Shown: positions 36,485 to 45,017 of the stretch, one piece after another
How positions within the stretch are numbered: position 1 is the stretch's first letter
Layout: each line of letters opens with the position of its first letter
Origin: Spirosoma telluris
GTDB taxonomy: Bacteria > Bacteroidota > Bacteroidia > Cytophagales > Spirosomataceae
NCBI GenBank assembly: GCA_003259005.1
Contig: QLII01000001.1
Coordinates: 7,617,001 to 7,681,000, forward strand
Length of the DNA: 64,000 nt
Direction: 5' to 3'
Notes under the pieces: generated by a model
Databases searched by the model: none
Told to the model about the DNA's origin: nothing
Seen by the model: the letters and a program-made list of their open reading frames with translations, nothing else
Position numbers and translations under genes: made by a program

Positions 36485-38227
36485 ATGAACAACACACCTG
36501 TACGTAATCGATTCTATCTGGCCATTATAGCCGTTCTGCTGGCCGTTTCTGCGACGTTCGCTCAGGATAAAGCCGCTAAAATTGACGCACTCCTTCAGCA
36601 ATATGTGGCTAATCGGCAGTTTAACGGAACTGTGCTGGTGGCAGAGCACGGTAAGGTGATTTTTAAGAAGGGCTATGGTATGGCCAACATGGAGTGGAAT
36701 ATTCCGAATGCGCCTGATACCAAATTCCGATTGGGTTCCATCACCAAGCAGTTTACGTCCATGCTTATTATGCAATTGGTCGAGAAAGGAAAGCTGAAGC
36801 TGAACGGAAAAGTCACGGATTATTTACCTGATTACCCGAAAGCCACCGGCGATAAAATCACGGTTCATCATTTGCTCACGCATACGGCAGGTATTCCCAA
36901 TTACACCAATTTTCCGAAATTCTTCGAAACGGTAAGCCGTGACCCGTACACGCCCAATGCCTTTATAAAGCAATTCGCAGATATGCCACTGGAGTTTGAG
37001 CCGGGTTCAAAGTTTTCCTACAGCAACTCCGGGTATTTTTTGCTGGGCGTACTTATTGAAAAAGTGACTGGAAAACCCTATGCTGATGTATTGAAAGAGA
37101 GTATTCTGACCCCGCTTCAACTCAAGGATACGGGTTATGATCTATTCGGCCCAATACTACCCAAACGCGCAACGGGGTATGAAAAACGGGGTGGCAGCTA
37201 CGTCAATGCGCCTTATCTGGATATGTCGATTCCGTATGCAGCCGGGTCACTGTATTCAACCGTTGAGGATTTATACCGTTGGGATCAAGCCTTGTATACC
37301 GATAAATTACTGCCATCTAGCGCGAAAGCAACCCTATTTACTCCCTTTCTGGATGGTTATGCATACGGCTGGGGCGTTCGGAATAGTAAGATTGGCAACC
37401 TGAATGATAGCTTGCAGGTTATTGAACATAGTGGAGGAATTAACGGCTTCAATACCATTATTAGTCGCCTGCCTAAAGACAAGCAACTGGTGGTTTTATT
37501 GAATAATACCGGTGGTGCACCACTTGGCGCTATCCGGAAAAATATTCTCAACATCCTATACAATCAACCCGTTGAAGCCCCTAAAAAGCTGATTTCGGAT
37601 CTACTTCGTCAGTCGGTACTTACGGAGCCGATGGCTAAATCACGGGAAAAATTCAATGCCTGGAAGGCGGATAAAGCCTACAGCCTGAGCGAGGATGACA
37701 TAAATGGCCTTGGTTATGAATTGATGGGTGCCGGAAAACTGCCCGAGTCAATAAATGTGTTTACGCTCAATGTTGAAGCCTTCCCAAAATCGTACAACGT
37801 GTATGATAGTCGCGGAGAGGCCTACATGGCCGCCGGGAATAAAGCGGCCGCTATCCAGGATTACAAAAAATCAGTAGAACTCAATCCGCGCAATACCAAT
37901 GGGTTCGATAAGTTGAAGGAATTGGGGGAAAAAGTGGAAGCACCAAAAGAAACTACCGTTGCCGTGGATGCGGCAACATTAGAGTCCTATGTGGGTAACT
38001 ATGAACTGGCTCCTTCCTTTTCGATCGTTATCACACGTGATGGGGATAAACTCTTCGGGCAAGCGACCGGGCAACCCAAGTTTGAGCTTTTCGCCGAGTC
38101 GAAAACGAAGTTTTACCTCAAAGTCGTCGACGCACAGGTGACGTTTGAAACGAACGATAAAGGCGAAGTGACACAACTGATTCTTCATCAGAACGGACAG
38201 AATATGCCAGGCAAACGAGTGCGATGA
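36485..38227 (+). CDS. Serine hydrolase, class C beta-lactamase fold, with TPR
   Basis: About 580 residues from the ATG at 36485. Signal peptide (FYLAIIAVLLAVSATFAQ). The beta-lactamase/transpeptidase fold has the nucleophile motif SITK in RLGSITKQFTSMLIMQL, YSNSGY as the second motif and a HSG-like GGIN block (VIEHSGGINGFNTI). The C-terminal part has TPR helices (NVYDSRGEAYMAAGNKAAAIQDYKKSVELNPRN) and a final beta domain (SIVITRDGDKLFGQATGQPKFELF), a common arrangement in Bacteroidota esterase-like penicillin-binding protein relatives. It is periplasmic. Substrate unknown; a D-alanyl or ester bond is likely. No neighbour clarifies the role. Confidence 0.82.
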   Translation: MNNTPVRNRFYLAIIAVLLAVSATFAQDKAAKIDALLQQYVANRQFNGTVLVAEHGKVIFKKGYGMANMEWNIPNAPDTKFRLGSITKQFTSMLIMQLVEKGKLKLNGKVTDYLPDYPKATGDKITVHHLLTHTAGIPNYTNFPKFFETVSRDPYTPNAFIKQFADMPLEFEPGSKFSYSNSGYFLLGVLIEKVTGKPYADVLKESILTPLQLKDTGYDLFGPILPKRATGYEKRGGSYVNAPYLDMSIPYAAGSLYSTVEDLYRWDQALYTDKLLPSSAKATLFTPFLDGYAYGWGVRNSKIGNLNDSLQVIEHSGGINGFNTIISRLPKDKQLVVLLNNTGGAPLGAIRKNILNILYNQPVEAPKKLISDLLRQSVLTEPMAKSREKFNAWKADKAYSLSEDDINGLGYELMGAGKLPESINVFTLNVEAFPKSYNVYDSRGEAYMAAGNKAAAIQDYKKSVELNPRNTNGFDKLKELGEKVEAPKETTVAVDAATLESYVGNYELAPSFSIVITRDGDKLFGQATGQPKFELFAESKTKFYLKVVDAQVTFETNDKGEVTQLILHQNGQNMPGKRVR

Positions 38228-38548
38228 TTTTAACACAAAGGCGCAAAGCAGCTTGTGCCCTAACAAAACAGACTCTTTGGATTCTGTTGATTCTATGGAT
38301 TCTATTGACTCATTAGGCTAATAGAATCCATAAAATCAACAGAATCTATTTTTTGCGCCTTTGCCGGTGCGGTTTAAAAATAATCCTTAATTGCACCGAC
38401 TAACTAATAAATTAGACCTTTCTTAGAGTGGGGAACAATTTTGCACTTTTTCTATTTTTCTAACAAAATAGGCTTCATTTTGTGAGGTTTATTGTGAGTT
38501 TTCCAAGTTGGATCAACTCGCGAGCTGTCAGAAAATAGTACGCTGCAA
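38228..38548. other. Intergenic region with nested palindromes
   Basis: 321 bases. It holds the palindrome at 38280-38346, an outer pair of GGCGCAAAG and its complement, and AT-rich sequence before the MFS gene. No gene seen. Confidence 0.65.
38280..38346. repeat. Palindrome with 27-bp arms (GATTCT-word family)
   Basis: Arms 38280-38306 and 38320-38346 pair with one mismatch. The left arm has three units of GATTCTnnn. It is enclosed by AAAGGCGCAAAG at 38237-38248 and GCGCCTTTG near 38355. Confidence 0.9.
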
Positions 38549-39723
38549 ATGAAAAAAAGTCTGTTACCCCTCGCTATTGGAGGCTTCGGTATTGGCATGA
38601 CGGAATTCGTCATGATGGGCATTTTGCCTGATATTGCCAACTCATTAACCATCTCGATTCCGACCGCTGGCCACCTCATTTCGGCCTATGCGCTGGGTGT
38701 TGTACTGGGTGCTCCGCTCCTGGTAGGTATTGCCGGGAATTATCCACCTAAGAAAATCTTGTTGGGCCTGATGGCCTTATTTACCTTTTGCAACGTGCTT
38801 TCGTCGTTTGCGCCTAATTATGAAATCATGCTGATAACCCGCTTACTATCGGGCTTACCGCATGGTGCATTTTTTGGTGTGGGGGCCGTGGTTGCCAGTC
38901 GATTGGCGGGCAAGGGGAAAGAAGCGCAGGCTATCTCCATGATGTTTGCCGGACTTACCGTAGCCAACATCATTGGCGTACCCTTAGGTACGTATATTGG
39001 CCATACTATGAGCTGGCGCATAACGTTTGTGATCATTGCTGGCGTTGGCCTGGTCACAATGGCCAGTATACAAAAGCTGCTGCCCGTAATGCCGGTTGTA
39101 GGCGAATCCAATTTACGTAAAGACCTCAAGCTCTTTACGCACGTAGAACCCTGGCTTATTTTGGGTATTACGGCCATTGGTACCGGCGGGTTATTTGCCT
39201 GGTTCAGTTATATCGCTCCCTTATTGACAGAAGTCGCTCATTTTAGCAATAATCAACTAACCTGGATTCTGGTGCTGGCCGGTGTAGGCATGGCGGTCGG
39301 TAATCTGATTTCCGGACGAACGGCCGACCTTATTTCTCCAATCAAGGCCACTGCTTTGTTTTTATTGTTGATGTCCATTAGTCTGGTGGTAGTCTATTAT
39401 GTCTCGTCGTTTCAGATACCAATTCTGGGCATGACATTTATTACGGGAGCTATCGCCTTCTCACTGGGAGCGCCGATCCAGATTTTAATGATTCGGGCCG
39501 CCAATGGTTCCGAAATGCTGGCGTCATCCGTTAGTCAGGCAGGGTTCAATATTGGAAATGCACTGGGGCCTATCTGGGTGGTTTACCGATTGCTGCTGGC
39601 TTAGGCTATGCATCTCCCGAATTAGTAGGCGCGATGATGGCATTTACTGGTTTTTTAATGGCCATGATGATGTATTACCGGCAGAAAGAGGTTGTGAATT
39701 ACGAATTGTCTCCGGGACATTGA
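38549..39723 (+). CDS. MFS transporter, AraJ/DHA1 type (one apparent frameshift)
   Basis: About 391 residues when repaired, with roughly 12 transmembrane helices. The opening LPLAIGGFGIGMTEFVMMGILPDIANSLTISIPTAGHLISAYALGVVLGAPLLVGIAG and LLGLMALFTFCNVLSSFAPNYEIMLITRLLSGLPHGAFFGVG are typical for the sugar-efflux/AraJ branch of drug:H+ antiporters (DHA1). The frame breaks at about 39565 (four G should be five), restoring NALGAYLGGLPIAAGLGYASPELVGAMMAFTGFLMAMMMYYRQKE and ending at 39723. The substrate is unknown. A palindrome follows immediately. Confidence 0.85.
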
Positions 39724-39736
39724 GTGGGTGGGATAA

Positions 39737-39813
39737 GATTCTGTTGATTCTGTGGATTCTTTCGATTCTCTGTTTGCTATAGAATCGAAAGAATCCACAG
39801 AATCAACAGAATC
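39737..39813. repeat. Palindrome with 33-bp perfect arms (GATTCT-word family)
   Basis: Arms 39737-39769 and 39781-39813 match perfectly around an 11-base spacer. The left arm is GATTCTGTT, GATTCTGTG, GATTCTTTC and GATTCT, a clear 9-base period. The right arm is followed by a further partial copy (AATAGAATCCACAGAATC). Confidence 0.92.
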
Positions 39814-39889
39814 AATAGAATCCACAGAATCTTACCCTACATCATCCTAAGTACAATACCGATTAAACAAATTTCTCGTTAGCCTTCCA

Positions 39890-39926
39890 ACGGATTACGT
39901 ACCTTTTGTGCGTAATCCGTTTTTTG
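39890..39926 (+). terminator. Terminator-like hairpin 21 bases before the SPFH start
   Basis: ACGGATTACG and CGTAATCCGT form a 10-bp stem followed by TTTTTGTTTTTT. It may end the MFS transcript or act as a leader structure of the next gene. Confidence 0.7.
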
Positions 39927-39946
39927 TTTTTTAACCTTTTCTATAC

Positions 39947-40906
39947 ATGAGCTTTCTGGGTATACTTCTTGTGCTGGCGATTATTGTCGTCTACCTCTCC
40001 GTCGTCATTGTGCAGCAGGGCACGGTGGCTGTCATTACCGTTTTTGGAAAATATTCCCGCGTTATGACGCCGGGTTTAAATTTTAAAATTCCTTTTATTG
40101 AGTTCATCTACCGGCGTATTTCTATTCAGAATCGTTCCGTGGAACTGGCGTTTCAGGCCATCACCGCCGATCAGGCTAATGTAAATTTCAAGGCTATGCT
40201 CGTGTACTCGGTCCTGAATCAGGGCGAGGAAGTAATTAAAAACGTGGCCTTTAAATTCATTGATGAAGCTTCATTTATGCAGGCATTGATTCGCACCATC
40301 GAAGGCTCAATCCGGAGCTTCGTGGCTACGAAACGCCAGTCGGAAATTCTGGCACTGCGTTCCGAAATCATCGAACACGTAAAATCACAGCTCGATGTTC
40401 TTCTCGAAAGCTGGGGCTATCATCTCACCGATCTCCAGCTGAATGATATTGCCTTCGATGAAGTCATTATGCGCTCGATGGCACAGGTGGTAGCTTCCTC
40501 AAATCTGAAAGCGGCTGCCGAGAACGAAGGACAGGCGCTGTTAATCACCAAAACCAAAGCGGCTCAGGCCGAAGGAAATGCCATTCAGATTTCAGCCGAA
40601 GCCGAAAAGACAGCCTCTCAGTTACGTGGCCAGGGTGTGGCTTTATTCCGGGAAGAAGTCGCCAAGGGTATGGCCGAATCCGCTAAAGTGATGAACGAAG
40701 CCAATCTGGATGCCTCCCTGATTTTATTCTCGATCTGGACCGAAGCCATCAAGCATTTTGCTGAAAACGGGAAAGGCAATGTCATTTTCCTGGATGGTTC
40801 AACGGAAGGGATGCAAAAGACAATGAATCAATTGCTGGCCGTTGAAAATATGAAGCGAGGTGGCGATTCGGGAATAATACCGACAGCTACACCCGGAAAA
40901 CGCTGA
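39947..40906 (+). CDS. SPFH/band-7 family membrane protein
   Basis: 319 residues. One N-terminal membrane segment (LGILLVLAIIVVYLSVVIV) is followed by the SPFH domain (GTVAVITVFGKYSRVMTPGLNFKIPFIEFIYRRISIQNRSVELAFQAITADQANVNFKAMLVYSV) and a helical coiled-coil region rich in Ala and Glu (SSNLKAAAENEGQALLITKTKAAQAEGNAIQISAEAEKTASQLRGQ). Stomatin/HflC-like proteins oligomerise on membranes and organise microdomains or control proteases such as FtsH. No partner protease gene is adjacent; the ftsH start is at the other end of the window. The start at 39947 is only 21 bases after a terminator hairpin. Confidence 0.85.
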   Translation: MSFLGILLVLAIIVVYLSVVIVQQGTVAVITVFGKYSRVMTPGLNFKIPFIEFIYRRISIQNRSVELAFQAITADQANVNFKAMLVYSVLNQGEEVIKNVAFKFIDEASFMQALIRTIEGSIRSFVATKRQSEILALRSEIIEHVKSQLDVLLESWGYHLTDLQLNDIAFDEVIMRSMAQVVASSNLKAAAENEGQALLITKTKAAQAEGNAIQISAEAEKTASQLRGQGVALFREEVAKGMAESAKVMNEANLDASLILFSIWTEAIKHFAENGKGNVIFLDGSTEGMQKTMNQLLAVENMKRGGDSGIIPTATPGKR

Positions 40907-40919
40907 ACATAGTTAGTCA

Positions 40920-40989
40920 TTTACGGTTTTCAGTGTAGGGTTTACGGTTATTTCATACTCATCGTAAACTCTATACTGAAAACCGTAAA
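40920..40989. repeat. Imperfect palindrome between SPFH and UspA genes
   Basis: Arms TTTACGGTTTTCAGTGTAGG.. (40920-40947) and its near complement (40963-40989) pair with two mismatches over 27 bases. Confidence 0.85.
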
Positions 40990-40996
40990 CTAGTTT

Positions 40997-41725
40997 ATGA
41001 CAACCCTACTATTCCCTACAGACTTCTCGTTCACCACCAGCGTTGCGTTGGATTGGGTACGACTATTTGCGCATAAAACAGGTGCAACCGTTACCTTACT
41101 ACACGTTTTTCAACCCATGATTCCCGATTCTACCCTGCCAACAATGGGTGATCCGGGCTTAGGCGTTATGGCTTCGCAGGAAATAGAAGACATCAGCCGA
41201 CAGCGATTGGGAGCCTTAGCCGATGAGCTTCGCGCCGAAGGACTATCTGTAGAGGTAGAATGGCGCATTGGTTTTGTCAATGATGGAATTCTTGAAGCGG
41301 CTAAGGAGCGCTCAGCCGATTTAATTGTCATGGGACGAAGTGACCTAAGCACGTTTTTTGACCGATTGGCCGGAAGTGCTGTCACTGAGGTGGCTGATGA
41401 GGCCCGATGCCCGGTGCTGATTGTGCCCTCTACCCCTGAGGGACATGCTGTTCGTCCGGCGCAGGTACATACCATTGCGTATGCCATGCAGCCCGAAACG
41501 ACGCAGGCCCAGGTTTCTTTCCAGACGGATTCACTCGTAGAGGCATTTGACGCCCAATTGCTTATCCTTACAGAAGATAAGCTCGATACCGCTCATGCTG
41601 ACTTGATAGTTATGGAATTACACCCTGCATCCGGCTTTCTGGATAGTTTATTTCATCCGAATCATCTGGCCAAATTGATTGAAAACTCGGAGGTTCCGTT
41701 GCTGGTTTATCACGAGAAAAAGTAA
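40997..41725 (+). CDS. Universal stress protein (UspA) with a degenerate second half
   Basis: 242 residues. The first 140 residues are a classic Usp fold: LLFPTDFSFTTSVALDWVRLFAHKTGATVTLLHVF, DLIVMGRSDLSTFFDRLAGSAVTEVADEARCPVLIVPS, with the G-x2-G-x9-G(S/T)-type ATP-binding loop changed to MGRSDLSTFFDRLAGSAV. The second half (VHTIAYAMQPETTQAQVSFQTDSLVEAFDAQLLILTEDKLDTAHADLIVMELHPASGFLDSL) keeps the fold outline but has lost the nucleotide loop, as in tandem Usp proteins. The protein is cytosolic; its exact stress role is unknown. A palindrome with 16-bp arms follows. Confidence 0.8.
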   Translation: MTTLLFPTDFSFTTSVALDWVRLFAHKTGATVTLLHVFQPMIPDSTLPTMGDPGLGVMASQEIEDISRQRLGALADELRAEGLSVEVEWRIGFVNDGILEAAKERSADLIVMGRSDLSTFFDRLAGSAVTEVADEARCPVLIVPSTPEGHAVRPAQVHTIAYAMQPETTQAQVSFQTDSLVEAFDAQLLILTEDKLDTAHADLIVMELHPASGFLDSLFHPNHLAKLIENSEVPLLVYHEKK

Positions 41726-41735
41726 GGAAATGAAG

Positions 41736-41803
41736 CCCCTGTTAACTTCCCGAAACGGGGCCGCCTGCCCGGCGGTTCAAAACTTTTGGGAAGTTAACAG
41801 GGG
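41736..41803. repeat. Palindrome with 16-bp perfect arms between convergent genes
   Basis: CCCCTGTTAACTTCCC (41736-41751) pairs perfectly with 41788-41803. A second small GC-rich inverted repeat (CCGCC..GGCGG) lies inside the loop. Confidence 0.9.
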
Positions 41804-41806
41804 ATA

Positions 41807-42286
41807 TTACCTTTCGCCCACAGCGTTACACGTCGGCTCATGGTGAACCGGAAAGTTACAGGAGTTGGCAATAAAGCATAGCTTGTTTGCCTGATGATGC
41901 AACTCATTGGCTTTGTCGATCATGGCGGAGTCAGCAACGACAACAAGCGGGTGAAGGGTAACCTCACTAAAATGCCCACCCCCATCCGGCGTTTCGACCA
42001 TAGTGCCCGTTGCTTTGTCGGTGTACTCGATGACGTTGATACCCGCTACAGCGCATAGATGCAGGTACGACAACATATGGCAAGTAGAGAGCGAGGCAAC
42101 CAGTAATTCTTCCGGGTTATATTTCGTCTTGTCGCCCCGGAAGGACGGGTCCGACGATCCCAGAATGTCCGGCTTGTTGTCGACGGAGATGGTATGACTT
42201 CGCTCATAGGAACGGTACGTGCTTGTCCCTTCTCCCATATTGCCAGTCCACTGGATGGTTAGTGCGTATTGATGTTGTTTAGCCAT
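41807..42286 (-). CDS. OsmC family protein
   Basis: 159 residues. The sequence has the OsmC layout: QHQYALTIQWTGNMGEGTSTYRSYERSHTISVDNKPDILGSSDPSFRGDKTKYNPEELLVASLSTCHMLSYLHLCAVAGINVIEYTDKATGTMVETPDGGGHFSEVTLHPLVVV. The conserved first Cys (STCHMLSYLH) and the later Cys (LCFIANSCNFPVHHEP) form the peroxidatic pair, with the acidic residue of the EEL segment. OsmC/Ohr enzymes reduce organic hydroperoxides in dimers. It is the last gene of the minus-strand cluster 44839-41807, after the PaiB-like gene with a 15-base gap. Confidence 0.87.
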   Translation of the reverse strand: MAKQHQYALTIQWTGNMGEGTSTYRSYERSHTISVDNKPDILGSSDPSFRGDKTKYNPEELLVASLSTCHMLSYLHLCAVAGINVIEYTDKATGTMVETPDGGGHFSEVTLHPLVVVADSAMIDKANELHHQANKLCFIANSCNFPVHHEPTCNAVGER

Positions 42287-42301
42287 AAGTGAAGATAATT
42301 T

Positions 42302-42934
42302 TTATTCGGTTATCGTTGGTCGACGGGCGACCATTTCCTTCGCCAGTTCAATGGCATTGGGGTTGCCTGTTTGCTGTAGCTCAGAAACGATGCTCTGGTA
42401 ATTTTTGTCGTCGCGATTCTGACTCAGTTTGGCCGCGCCCTGTAAGGTATCAATGCTAATGGTAAAGGCAACGATGCCACGCATCTCTTTGCGTACATAC
42501 TCTTCCGTCATACTTTCCACTGAGATCGGATGTTTGGAAAAGGCTTCGTGTTTATCAACCTGTTGGCGAAGGAAGGCCAGTGTTTCATCATCCGTCAATA
42601 GGCGGGTTCGGCCTGTAATCTGGACGGCGAGGTAGTTCCAGGTTGGTACGTTTACGTGATCGTACCAGGAAGAGGAGATGTAGCTATGCGGTCCCGAAAA
42701 TATAGCCAGTGCGGGTGTAGCCTGACCCAGCAATTTCCATTGTGGATTCGCTTTGGCCAGGTGCCCAATCAACTGGAATTGGCCATCGGTATCGGGTAGA
42801 AGTTCGAGAGGCAGGTGCGTGGCTATCGGAACACCATCGTTGCCCGTGGTGACCAGTAAGCCAAACGAGTTATCCCGGATAAATTGCAGTAAAGTATCAC
42901 GGTCGGTTTCCTGAAACGCTTTGGGGATATACAT
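42302..42934 (-). CDS. FMN-binding negative transcriptional regulator, PaiB type
   Basis: 210 residues of the PaiB family: MYIPKAFQETDRDTLLQFIRDNSFGLLVTTGNDGVPIATHLPLELLPDTDGQFQLIGHLAKANPQWKLLGQATPALAIFSGPHSYISSSWYDHVNVPTWNYLAVQITGRTRLLTDDE. The split-barrel flavin-binding fold, including PHSYISSSWY and VPTWNY, is preserved. Such proteins bind FMN and were first described as regulators in Bacillus; enzymatic activity is uncertain. Here it lies inside a cluster with a PNPOx-family flavin protein, GNAT, LysE and OsmC genes, so a role in small-molecule or amine stress is plausible. Confidence 0.88.
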   Translation of the reverse strand: MYIPKAFQETDRDTLLQFIRDNSFGLLVTTGNDGVPIATHLPLELLPDTDGQFQLIGHLAKANPQWKLLGQATPALAIFSGPHSYISSSWYDHVNVPTWNYLAVQITGRTRLLTDDETLAFLRQQVDKHEAFSKHPISVESMTEEYVRKEMRGIVAFTISIDTLQGAAKLSQNRDDKNYQSIVSELQQTGNPNAIELAKEMVARRPTITE

Positions 42935-42949
42935 AGGCTGTAACTAATT

Positions 42950-43025
42950 GATTCTTTGGATTCTTTTAGATTCTATTGTCTATGCTTGCTATTGAATTTT
43001 TCTGGCAGTGACACTAGAATCAACC
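42950..43025. repeat. Degenerate GATTCT-word region
   Basis: Three GATTCTTTG/GATTCTTTTA/GATTCTATT units are followed by TAGAATCAACC at the right side, a weak and partly decayed version of the GATTCTnnn palindromes. It lies between the PaiB-like and LysE genes. Confidence 0.5.
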
Positions 43026-43059
43026 GAACGGGTGGTCTCGAGAGTCTAACTTACCTCCG

Positions 43060-43692
43060 TTACTTGCCCTTGTCAATGGCCATTCGCATGGCTAGCCCGG
43101 TCAGGATGCTGGCCATGATCCATTTCTGTACCCGTATATAGGCCGGGCGAGCCTGAAACCAGCGTGATATGCGTGCTGCCGAGAGAACGATCAGGAAATT
43201 GACCGTTGCGCTGACCAGCAATTGGGTTAGCCCCAATTCAACGTTCTGAGCAAGCAACGAACCGTATTCGGGCCGGGTAAACTGAGGGAAAAAGGATAGA
43301 TAAAAAACGGCTACTTTCGGATTCAACGCATTGGTTAGAAAACCCATTTGGAACAATTTGGTATTGGAGTCGTGGGGGAGATTCCGGGTTTCAAACGGTG
43401 AACTGCTGCCCGGTTTGATCGCTTCCCAGGCCAGAAAAAGTAAATACCCGATCCCGAGCCATCGCAGGATTTCATAGGCCATTGGGATTGCCATAAATAC
43501 AGCGGTTAATCCAAAGGAGATCAGAAAAATATGCATCAGAAAGCCGGTCAACACGCCCAACAGCGAGAGCAATCCGGCACGTCGTCCCTGCGTGATGGAT
43601 CGGGAAATAATATAAATCATGTTCGGGCCGGGGCTGAGAACCAAACCCAGCGCGGCCAACGCAAAAAGCAGTAAGTCGTTGATAGGGAGCAT
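43060..43692 (-). CDS. LysE family translocator
   Basis: 210 residues with six hydrophobic helices: LLLFALAALGLVLSPGPNMIYIISRSITQGRRAGLLSLLGVLTGFLMHIFLISFGL... The first helix with SPGPNM and the following RxxGLLSLLGVxxG motif are typical of the RhtB/LysE superfamily, which exports amino acids or small amines. The second half (FQMGFLTNALNPKVAVFYLSFFPQF) has the conserved NALNPKV...FF box. The substrate cannot be deduced. It is the third gene of a minus-strand cluster, starting 12 bases downstream of the GNAT stop. Confidence 0.9.
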   Translation of the reverse strand: MLPINDLLLFALAALGLVLSPGPNMIYIISRSITQGRRAGLLSLLGVLTGFLMHIFLISFGLTAVFMAIPMAYEILRWLGIGYLLFLAWEAIKPGSSSPFETRNLPHDSNTKLFQMGFLTNALNPKVAVFYLSFFPQFTRPEYGSLLAQNVELGLTQLLVSATVNFLIVLSAARISRWFQARPAYIRVQKWIMASILTGLAMRMAIDKGK

Positions 43693-43703
43693 GTCGTTAT
43701 ATC

Positions 43704-44219
43704 TTAGCTTGAAACGGGTAGGTTATTTATAAACAAGACCATTAACTCTTCATCGTAATAAATATCTCCGTCTTTGATCGCATTTTTTTCGAACGAAAAT
43801 GAGCGAAACCCCAGCTTCTCATATTGACGCTTTGCCCGGCTATTGTTTGCCAAAACCTGTAGATTAATCTGTTCTAAATCAGGCACCAGGTGCACCCGAC
43901 GGATCGTTTCTTCTAACAACAGGCGCCCCAGCCCCTGCCCGCTGTATTCATCGGCTACATACATGCCAAAAAGTAAGCCTTTATGCCTGAATTTCTGGTG
44001 GTACTGGCCTTCGCGTTGAAAGCTCACTACACCCACCAGTTTATTGGCCTTGTTGAGCAAACCAAGCGTAAAACTATCTGGGGTACCGTTCGTGGGGAAC
44101 GGTTTATTGAGCTGGTCGGAGGGGGTACTTCGAAAACAATCCTGGTGCTTTCGGATACCCTCTACCAGAAACAGTCGGTAGTCAAAGTTTTCTGTAGCGG
44201 TCAGTTCAACGAGCTTCAT
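43704..44219 (-). CDS. GNAT family N-acetyltransferase
   Basis: About 171 residues from the ATG at 44219, whose start overlaps the stop of the upstream gene as ATGA, implying coupled translation. The sequence begins MKLVELTATENFDYRLFLVEGIRKHQDCF and has the acetyl-CoA-binding motif LFGMYVADEYSGQGLGRLLLEETIRRVHLVPDLEQINLQVLANNSRAKRQYEKLGFRSF. It acetylates an unknown amine with acetyl-CoA. The frame is open upstream into the neighbour gene, which is not a credible start. It lies between PNPOx-like and LysE genes. Confidence 0.87.
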   Translation of the reverse strand: MKLVELTATENFDYRLFLVEGIRKHQDCFRSTPSDQLNKPFPTNGTPDSFTLGLLNKANKLVGVVSFQREGQYHQKFRHKGLLFGMYVADEYSGQGLGRLLLEETIRRVHLVPDLEQINLQVLANNSRAKRQYEKLGFRSFSFEKNAIKDGDIYYDEELMVLFINNLPVSS

Positions 44220-44839
44220 GACAAATAATCGGGCAAGGGTATGTCGGTACTTGTCTCCGTAGGAACCGGGGTAAGGCGTACGGTTTGCAGTGGAATCACA
44301 CCCGACCACGTGGGTAAGTTCTCATCTTCAGGATCATCGCTTGGGCCACCTGTTCGTACTTTCGCAGAGGCTTCTGCCAGGGAGAAACGCAATACGGTGG
44401 TTTTCCGCATTTCACTATCAGTGGTTGGGCGCAGGTCGTCCCAGCGATTGGGAATCAGGTGGTCGGTAATCAGAGCCAGGGCATTCATTTGTTCGGCTTC
44501 ATCGGTTACTTTTTCGGCTGTAGCGAAAATTACCACCGACCGGTAATTGACCGAATGATGAAAAGCTGATTTCGCTAATACCAAACCATCGGCCAGCATG
44601 ACCGTAATACAAACCGTACCTCCATGCTCGATAGCCCGGATGAAATGACTCCCTACCGATCCATGAATATAAAGTGTATTACCCTGCCGGGCAAAAGCGG
44701 TGGGAATGGCCATTGGTTGCCCATCGACGGAAAAACTGACGGTACAGAATAAGGCTTCGTCCAGAATTGAATGAATTGTGACCTCATCGTAATGAGCGCG
44801 TTTGGCTAATCGGCTGGGCGTTGTGCGAGCTGTTTGCAT
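44216..44839 (-). CDS. Pyridoxamine 5'-phosphate oxidase-like flavin protein
   Basis: 207 residues of the PNPOx-like split barrel: TPSRLAKRAHYDEVTIHSILDEALFCTVSFSVDGQPMAIPTAFARQGNTLYIHGSVGSHFIRAIEHGGTVCITVMLADGLVLAKSAFHHSVNYRSVVIFATAEKVTDEAEQMNALALITDHLIPNRWDDLRPTTDSEMRKTTVLRFSLAEASAKVRTGGPSDDPEDENLPTWSGVIPLQTV. The motif GQPMAIPTAFAR and NYRSVVIFATAE recur in the group often annotated as FMN-binding or pyridoxamine oxidase family. The exact reaction is unknown. It is the first gene of the cluster and faces the MocR regulator across a 170-base region containing a GATTCT palindrome. Confidence 0.82.
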   Translation of the reverse strand: MQTARTTPSRLAKRAHYDEVTIHSILDEALFCTVSFSVDGQPMAIPTAFARQGNTLYIHGSVGSHFIRAIEHGGTVCITVMLADGLVLAKSAFHHSVNYRSVVIFATAEKVTDEAEQMNALALITDHLIPNRWDDLRPTTDSEMRKTTVLRFSLAEASAKVRTGGPSDDPEDENLPTWSGVIPLQTVRLTPVPTETSTDIPLPDYLS

Positions 44840-44852
44840 ACTGTAGATGTTA

Positions 44853-44940
44853 ATGATTCTGGGATTCTATTGATTATGGCGCAACTAGCGTTTTATACAG
44901 ATCACTAAAAGAATCTATAGAATCCAAAGAATCTGAGATA
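44853..44940. repeat. GATTCT-word palindrome in the divergent PNPOx/MocR interval
   Basis: GATTCTGGGATTCTATTGATT (about 44855-44876) and AGAATCTATAGAATCCAA.. (44910-44932) pair imperfectly. It occupies the shared promoter region of the divergent genes. Confidence 0.75.
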
Positions 44941-45017
44941 GCTGGATTCTGGAACAAATGTCGTTCTTTGCCGGACTATTGAAATCATCCGATTTTAAGA
45001 AAACTACTAGTCCGGTT

